From a virus, in IMG/VR virus record IMGVR_UViG_3300046170_000103, positions 1-35,139 of that record: a stretch of 35,139 nt of DNA; one strand, given 5' to 3'. Positions 31,504-35,139 of the stretch are shown piece after piece; the stretch's first letter is position 1, and every line of letters starts with the position of its first letter. A program made the position numbers and the translations under genes. Under the pieces are notes generated by a model. The model searched no databases and was not told the origin of the DNA. It saw nothing but the letters and a program-made list of their open reading frames with translations.

Positions 31504-31699
31504 GTTGCTCCTTATGTTGTTTAACTTTTAACTCACAGTAGTTGTCAAAGCAAGAACCTTCTTTACCATCATGACAAAAATATTCTTTCTTATGAGTAAC
31601 TATCCATCCACCTTCATCACTCATTAATTGTTTGTCACACTCTTTGCAATGACCACAAACTAATGATTGAACTTTTGGTTTCTTCCAGGTTTTTTTCAA
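31469..31699 (-). CDS. Small Cys-rich zinc-binding-like protein (76 aa)
   Basis: 76 residues. CGHCKECDKQ near residue 15 and FCHDGKEGSCFDNYC near 42-55 give six to seven Cys plus His, compatible with one or two zinc knuckles. Basic ends. No family name is certain. The last 34 bases overlap the start of the next gene. The start lies one base after the stop of the DUF6321-like gene. Confidence 0.55.
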   Translation of the reverse strand: MKKTWKKPKVQSLVCGHCKECDKQLMSDEGGWIVTHKKEYFCHDGKEGSCFDNYCELKVKQHKEQHEKRLSQNSYW

Positions 31700-31700
31700 A

Positions 31701-31982
31701 CTAACACTTCCATCTTCTTCTAGCTTGTCTTATTCTAGAGTTAGGATCGTTCCTTGTTTTAGCAGAAGATCTTTTAAGTTGACCAAGAGATCTTGCGCAA
31801 TATGATTTTCTTCTTTTAGCTGCCTTTGATCCAGGTTTAACTTTACCTGTTACTGCAGTTTTTAATTTACTACCAGGATTGGCTCTTCGATATGCTCTTA
31901 CACCTTTAGCCGTCATGCCAGCTCCAGACTTTGTTGGTCTGTAGTTTGCGTTCTTACCTTTAGTAGTCTTTCTTATTGCCAT
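31701..31982 (-). CDS. DUF6321-like basic protein
   Basis: 93 residues, extremely basic. Typical phrases: KSGAGMTAKGVRAYRRANPG, SKLKTAVTGKVKPGSKAAKR, RKSYCARSLGQ, ending RIRQARRRWKC. This family is found in many marine and cyanobacterial phages, usually uncharacterised. High Lys/Arg content suggests nucleic-acid binding, perhaps DNA packing in the head or binding to host nucleic acid; that is inference. Confidence 0.8.
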   Translation of the reverse strand: MAIRKTTKGKNANYRPTKSGAGMTAKGVRAYRRANPGSKLKTAVTGKVKPGSKAAKRRKSYCARSLGQLKRSSAKTRNDPNSRIRQARRRWKC

Positions 31983-31984
31983 AA

Positions 31985-32173
31985 TTACCTGCTGCTTAAT
32001 CTATCCATGTGATTATATATTCTACCTATCTGTTTATCAACAGACATTATTTCTTCAGTAAGCATACCAATATGAACTTGTAATTCTACAATAGTCATCA
32101 ATACATAAGTAGATAATCCTAAAAGGATTGTACCTAATAAACCTATTAACATTGTATTGTGTTGTCGTTTCAT
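31985..32173 (-). CDS. Single-span membrane protein with coiled tail, spanin- or holin-accessory-like
   Basis: 62 residues: basic MKRQHNTM start, membrane helix residues ~8-30 (LIGLLGTILLGLSTYVLMTI), then a periplasm-type helix (HIGMLTEEIMSVDKQIGRIY). N-terminal anchor plus helical tail resembles an inner-membrane spanin, but it is short. Its ATG overlaps the TGA of the upstream gene (ATGA). Confidence 0.6.
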   Translation of the reverse strand: MKRQHNTMLIGLLGTILLGLSTYVLMTIVELQVHIGMLTEEIMSVDKQIGRIYNHMDRLSSR

Positions 32174-32334
32174 TTTGCAATCTTACCTTTGTTAATTCCT
32201 TTTTTAATTACATAATCTTTAGTACCATTAGCACCATGATTTACTTCTTTCTTTAACAACTTAAATAGATCCATCTCTTTTAAATTTTTTTCTATTTTCT
32301 TTTTAAAAGATTCTAATACTTTAGTGTCTCTCAT
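32170..32334 (-). CDS. Small basic protein (54 aa)
   Basis: MRDTKVLESFKKKIEKNLKE then MDLFKLLKKEVNHGANGTKD and YVIKKGINKGKIAK. A charged helix followed by a basic tail. Both ends use four-base ATGA overlaps with neighbours, which is good support for translation. Function unknown. Confidence 0.55.
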   Translation of the reverse strand: MRDTKVLESFKKKIEKNLKEMDLFKLLKKEVNHGANGTKDYVIKKGINKGKIAK

Positions 32335-32471
32335 TTTCTTTTTCTTTTTTTATTTAATAGATTAACTCTTGAATGCCATAACCATGTAGTAAACTTTATA
32401 GAATAAGTCTCAAGCCATGAAAATAAATTATCTAAACCACCAAAAAATTTTAATAAGAATTTATCGATCAT
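32331..32471 (-). CDS. Small aromatic/basic protein (46 aa)
   Basis: MIDKFLLKFFGGLDNLFSWL then ETYSIKFTTWLWHSRVNLLN and a KKRKRK end. An amphipathic, Phe/Trp-rich helix that may lie on the membrane, with a positive tail. Start overlaps the upstream TGA and its own TGA overlaps the next ATG. No family recognised. Confidence 0.5.
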   Translation of the reverse strand: MIDKFLLKFFGGLDNLFSWLETYSIKFTTWLWHSRVNLLNKKRKRK

Positions 32472-32605
32472 CTTCCTTGACCCTTGTATCTTGTAAGTTT
32501 CTGTTGTCTTTTTTCATTTTTATTTTTAGACTTCTTATGCGCTCCTGGTCCACGCTTCTTTGGTTTATCTCTAGGTATAAAATGTGTAAACTTTTGTTTT
32601 GCCAT
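32468..32605 (-). CDS. Very basic small protein (45 aa)
   Basis: MAKQKFTHFIPRDKPKKRGP then GAHKKSKNKNEKRQQKLTRY and KGQGR. The 'F......P..kKRGpG.HKK..NK.EKR......YkGQGR' plan recurs in marine podoviruses beside the holin-like genes. Role unknown; likely nucleic-acid binding. It couples to the downstream gene by ATGA. Confidence 0.6.
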   Translation of the reverse strand: MAKQKFTHFIPRDKPKKRGPGAHKKSKNKNEKRQQKLTRYKGQGR

Positions 32606-32617
32606 TATCTTTTCTTC

Positions 32618-32722
32618 TTATATTTCTTTTTCTTTTTCTTTCTTACCTGTTTGCTGCGCAAGTAAAGTAGGTTTCTTTCTACTATACTGCGATACAAACA
32701 TTGTTGGTGCTTCGTTACTCAT
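32618..32722 (-). CDS. Tiny hypothetical protein (34 aa)
   Basis: MSNEAPTMFVSQYSRKKPTL then LAQQTGKKEKEKEI. The start lies one base after the holin-like gene stop, and a 12-base gap precedes the next gene. Short but flanked by coupled genes in the same direction. Not recognised. Confidence 0.4.
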   Translation of the reverse strand: MSNEAPTMFVSQYSRKKPTLLAQQTGKKEKEKEI

Positions 32723-32723
32723 A

Positions 32724-33155
32724 TTATTTCTTTACTAAAGATCCACCAAAATACAATCCAATTATTGCAGAAACTAAATTAGTATCTAATGGTGTGATTA
32801 CAAAACTGTTAGACGATAATGTTATCCATTTCATAACTTCTTTTTCTGGTATAAAAAAGAATGAAGGTTTGAACTCTAGATAACCTACAATAACACTAGT
32901 GTCTGGTGATATTATTGGCATTAATTTTGGCAGCAAGACTATCGCAAAGACAGCAGTTAATGCTATAATTCTTCTGGTCCATTGGAAACCTTTGTTCTCA
33001 TATTCTCTTGCTTCTTTAAAACCTTTTTGTTGAACTTCAGCTCTTTGTATAAGCATCTTTTGTTCTTCTCTTTTTGCTTTTATACTTTGTGACCAGATAC
33101 TCATTACTCCACCGAGTACAGTAGAACCTAGCATTGTTATCATTTCAAATGGCAT
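32724..33155 (-). CDS. Holin candidate, 3-TM GTA-holin-like membrane protein
   Basis: 143 residues. Hydrophobic segments at ~5-20 (ITMLGSTVLGGVMSIW), ~61-84 (RRIIALTAVFAIVLLPKLMP) and ~122-140 (SAIIGLYFGGSLV), with a basic helical stretch between the first two. The FQWTRRIIAL motif before TM2 is typical of the '3TM holin' family described from gene-transfer agents. Expected to open the inner membrane at lysis. It lies in the group of membrane and secreted proteins after the tail genes. Confidence 0.65.
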   Translation of the reverse strand: MPFEMITMLGSTVLGGVMSIWSQSIKAKREEQKMLIQRAEVQQKGFKEAREYENKGFQWTRRIIALTAVFAIVLLPKLMPIISPDTSVIVGYLEFKPSFFFIPEKEVMKWITLSSNSFVITPLDTNLVSAIIGLYFGGSLVKK

Positions 33156-33163
33156 TGTTTCTC

Positions 33164-33466
33164 CTATTCATATATTATTTTTACTTTTAATTTCTTTTGT
33201 TCTTTAGTTGCTCCTCTAGATATAAAGGATCCTTTAAGATTTCTTTTATATCCATCTGGCGCAGTATAACTGTCAACCTTTCTATAATTTTTAGCCTTAA
33301 CATCATAAGCATTATACTCACCTGTAGTCATATTTAAAGTAACAATGTCTATTGGTCCAAGACCACCCAGGGGTGTAAACACTAGTATATTAGGATCTTT
33401 TGCAAGACGAAGTTGAGCAGTAAGTTCTGTAGTTAAGCCAACTATAGCTTTTTTTCTTCTAGCCAT
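33164..33466 (-). CDS. PD-(D/E)XK nuclease-like small protein
   Basis: 100 residues. GLGPIDIVTLNMTTGEYNAY then DVKAKNYRKV: Asp40 in the first strand and Asp55-x-Lys57 after a turn, the active-site plan of PD-(D/E)XK enzymes including Holliday-junction resolvases. The N-terminus is basic. Odd place for a nuclease, within the lysis-like group; it may resolve concatemers late in infection. It overlaps the upstream gene by 8 bases. Confidence 0.55.
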   Translation of the reverse strand: MARRKKAIVGLTTELTAQLRLAKDPNILVFTPLGGLGPIDIVTLNMTTGEYNAYDVKAKNYRKVDSYTAPDGYKRNLKGSFISRGATKEQKKLKVKIIYE

Positions 33467-33704
33467 TATATTTGATGTAGCCTAGCAAGGAAGCTATCGC
33501 ACCACCAATTAGCAGCAGAACTCTAAAACCACCCTTACTTTTATTAACATCACTTTTTAATTCTTTTATATCTGTACGCATTTCATCAATAGCTTTAAAT
33601 AAAGTTTTCATTCTTTCTGCGCAAACTTTTTCGTGGTAAGATATTCTTATAGAGTTGTTATCTTCTATATTTTGTTTTAAAGTTTTTTTTTTACGCACCA
33701 TCAC
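33459..33704 (-). CDS. Tail-anchored coiled-coil membrane protein, XhlA-like
   Basis: 81 residues. Basic start (MMVRKKKTL), long coiled coil (EKVCAERMKTLFKAIDEMRT, DIKELKSDV) and a single C-terminal membrane helix (FRVLLLIGGAIASLLGYIKY). This is the layout of hemolysin XhlA-like lysis accessory proteins. It overlaps both neighbours by several bases. The lysis role is inferred from structure and position next to the 3-TM protein. Confidence 0.6.
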   Translation of the reverse strand: MMVRKKKTLKQNIEDNNSIRISYHEKVCAERMKTLFKAIDEMRTDIKELKSDVNKSKGGFRVLLLIGGAIASLLGYIKYNG

Positions 33705-33903
33705 CTACCTTGTTACAAAAATAAGTAACATATAATTCTTCTTCGTTAAATCTTTCAGAGTTATAATTGATAACTTCTACAGTTGCTAATGCTCCTGCTT
33801 TATTACAATCACTCCATGTATAAAATTCCATGGGTGACATTGTAGGTGTGTTACACATTCCTGTCATAGCCGAACAGATAGTATAAGCTAAAACAAATTT
33901 CAT
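33691..33903 (-). CDS. Small secreted Cys-containing protein (70 aa)
   Basis: 70 residues: hydrophobic N-terminus MKFVLAYTICSAMTGMC, then TMSPMEFYTWSDCNKAGALA and YVTYFCNKVGDGA. Four Cys and a signal-like start suggest export and disulfides. Similar 'MKFVL.Y..Cs...g.C......F..W.eC' proteins occur in marine podoviruses near lysis genes. Its ATG directly follows the stop of the tail-like gene (TAAATG). Confidence 0.55.
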   Translation of the reverse strand: MKFVLAYTICSAMTGMCNTPTMSPMEFYTWSDCNKAGALATVEVINYNSERFNEEELYVTYFCNKVGDGA

Positions 33904-34311
33904 TTATCTAGCCGTACATGGTACATTGTTAGTTCCAACTAGGGGTGCTTCTGCAAAACACATATAAATGTATGATTCACCAGATTGATTTAAACCTGCA
34001 TCAGTTCCTCTTAATTTAAAACCATTACTTAAAATATCTGTTGCAAAAGCTGATGCTTTATTTTCTGCATTAGAATTATTAGCTGATGGGTGTTGTGTTT
34101 GATTAGGGTTCATTTGACCAAAATTTTGTAAAGCTGCTGTACCACTTCTTTTATTATCTTTCATATACCAATTATCAGTATTACTAGTTCTTTTTATCAT
34201 AACAAAAGCAGGTTTAAATCCTGTATAAATAAATGTTCCATCATTATTTCCATTCCCTGTGTAGCTTCCAAACTTTGCTATAACCTGTTTTTTCTGAGAA
34301 GCAGTAGGCAA
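33904..34311 (-). CDS. Repeat-rich tail/surface protein, C-terminal fragment (frameshifted)
   Basis: The true continuation starts near 34264 as KFGSYTGNGNNDGTFIYTGF, then KPAFVMIKRTSNTDNWYMKD, ending YIYMCFAEAPLVGTNNVPCT-AR. The printed ATG (34311) and its first ~15 residues are an out-of-frame lead-in. This ending is typical of C-terminal domains of marine phage fibre-like proteins. It belongs to the 34244-34978 gene; one surplus A in AAAG at about 34266 splits them. Confidence 0.75.
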   Translation of the reverse strand: MPTASQKKQVIAKFGSYTGNGNNDGTFIYTGFKPAFVMIKRTSNTDNWYMKDNKRSGTAALQNFGQMNPNQTQHPSANNSNAENKASAFATDILSNGFKLRGTDAGLNQSGESYIYMCFAEAPLVGTNNVPCTAR

Positions 34312-34978
34312 TCATATCATTACCACTATGATTTACAGCACTATCAGTTCCAACAGAAAATACTGATGATGTTGGAGAAGTATTATTCCAATAAGCAATA
34401 TGAGCAGAAGTTGCTGCAGTAGTGTCTAAAAACAGTATATTAGTATTTCCTAAATTTTCATTATAAACACCCCAAGCACTTGAACCTAAAGATTTTGTAA
34501 TAACCATTTTAGGTGCAACACCTAATCCATGACCAATAGTTGCGTTAGAACCACTACCAGACCATTTAACAATACTAAATCCACTTGTAGTATTAGCACT
34601 AACAGTTGAGGTTATGCTTCCATCTGTGTTTGATGAACCTGCACCATTTGCTTTCCAGTTCCATGATGCGTAATTTGAAGATTGATTATTTGTTTCACCA
34701 TAATCACTTCCATCTAAAACAAAACCATCAGAATTGAAACTCATAAGATAACCACCTGCAGCATCTTCTGTTTCTGCATCTGTTGTATTTGAATGAAGTG
34801 ATTTATTTGAACCTCTAACTGCATTAACTAACACATGATTATGTGTATAACTTCTATTTTTAATCCATGTAAAATCTGGTTGAAAACCAACACCAGAAAT
34901 AGTTTGAACTGAACCACTACCAGAATAAAGTTTAGTATTAAAATAATCTGAAGATTTATTAATTGTTGTGTATGCCAT
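34244..34978 (-). CDS. Repeat-rich tail/surface protein (DUF7483-like), N-terminal part (frameshifted)
   Basis: 244 residues, of which the last ~7 (VWKLHREWK) are out of family. The body shows the 'TI.gvGFqPDf.WiKnRs' and 'NYASWNWKANGAGSSNTDGS', 'GFSIVKWSGSGSNATIGHGL' pattern, a beta-repeat unit common in phage appendage proteins. NDMIAYCFSEKTGYS should continue to KFGSYTGNG in the +1 frame. Fused length is about 360 residues. Its start overlaps the stop of the LamG/SPRY gene (TAATG). Confidence 0.75.
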   Translation of the reverse strand: MAYTTINKSSDYFNTKLYSGSGSVQTISGVGFQPDFTWIKNRSYTHNHVLVNAVRGSNKSLHSNTTDAETEDAAGGYLMSFNSDGFVLDGSDYGETNNQSSNYASWNWKANGAGSSNTDGSITSTVSANTTSGFSIVKWSGSGSNATIGHGLGVAPKMVITKSLGSSAWGVYNENLGNTNILFLDTTAATSAHIAYWNNTSPTSSVFSVGTDSAVNHSGNDMIAYCFSEKTGYSKVWKLHREWK

Positions 34979-35139
34979 TATAAGTTTAATCCTTTTGTTG
35001 ATAAGGCAGTATAGCCTGTTGGTACATCATATTCAAATATTCCATTTCCACTTGCGTTAGTTCCTGCACTAGATACTGCTGTAGTTCCGAAGTAGCCATT
35101 GCCGAAGTTCCAAGAGTTATTAACTACAACTGTATTCCC
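34978..35139 (-). CDS. LamG/SPRY-type surface protein, C-terminal part (cut by window end)
   Basis: 53 codons open to the window end: NTVVVNNSWNFGNGYFGTTA then VSSAGTNASGNGIFEYDVPT and GYTALSTKGLNL, stop TAA 34980-34978. The ending 'GIFeYdVPtGYtALstkgLN' closes SPRY-type tail proteins in marine phages. It follows naturally after FYHFVICPRGG at base 1, although the circular join needs one base removed (or two added) to stay in frame. Confidence 0.7.
   Translation of the reverse strand, partial: GNTVVVNNSWNFGNGYFGTTAVSSAGTNASGNGIFEYDVPTGYTALSTKGLNL

Noticed and set aside
32417-32738. Plus-strand Phe/Leu-rich open frames opposite the basic-protein cassette
   Set aside because: They mirror Lys-rich genes on the minus strand (AAA/AAG read as TTT/CTT), so the apparent membrane proteins are artefacts.

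Overview
The window reads as an almost complete genome (about 35 kb, strongly AT-rich, very densely packed) of a lytic short-tailed phage. A T7-like virion set (portal of the head-tail connector type, tail tubular proteins A and B, internal virion proteins, T7-type fibre N-terminus) occurs without any phage RNA polymerase, DNA polymerase, primase, helicase or integrase. Size, base composition, gene order and the style of the tail and small basic proteins point to a marine podovirus of the HTVC010P kind infecting SAR11/Pelagibacter. That assignment rests on recognition, not on a search. The gene interrupted at base 1 finds its C-terminus at the far end of the window, so the molecule is probably circular or circularly permuted, with a small flaw at the join.

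Layout. (1) Late block, minus strand, running from 21946 down to 1 and, across the join, from 35139 down to 31342. In transcription order it holds: small gene, terminase large subunit, small linker proteins, portal, Bbp19-like protein, scaffold, capsid, tail tubular A and B, gp13-like, gp14-like, internal virion protein with a C-terminal lysozyme-like domain, two further internal virion proteins, tail fibre, accessory tail/adhesin proteins (CBM-like, IPT/Ig-like, LamG/SPRY, repeat-rich C-terminal proteins), then a lysis-like group (secreted and membrane proteins, 3-TM holin candidate, PD-(D/E)XK-like protein) and a chain of tiny, very basic proteins. (2) A roughly 490-bp gene-free divergent control region at 21947-22432 with a tandem repeat and a palindrome. 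(3) Plus-strand early block 22433-25995: mostly tiny unknown genes, a Cys-rich Gp88-like protein and a small C5-cytosine methyltransferase-like protein. (4) A minus-strand island 25992-28163: a Sf6-type small terminase placed far from the large subunit, a broken Cys/HG protein, a winged-helix DNA-binding protein and a CxxC protein. (5) A plus-strand block 28211-31352: PD-(D/E)XK exonuclease, ERF annealing protein, a DUF3310 protein and a stand-alone DnaA domain-IV protein.

Working together: the exonuclease plus ERF pair is a recombination module, and the DnaA-IV and winged-helix proteins are the only candidate origin binders, so replication presumably relies on host machinery. Islands 4 and 5 are driven from a 47-bp divergent gap in which two sigma70-like promoters share their -35 bases.

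The most striking property is that nine frame breaks in eight genes, plus the circular join in a ninth gene, all require the same correction: one surplus base (+1 shift). Single-base insertion errors in the source sequence are the simplest explanation. The affected proteins should be read as fused across the break points given below.
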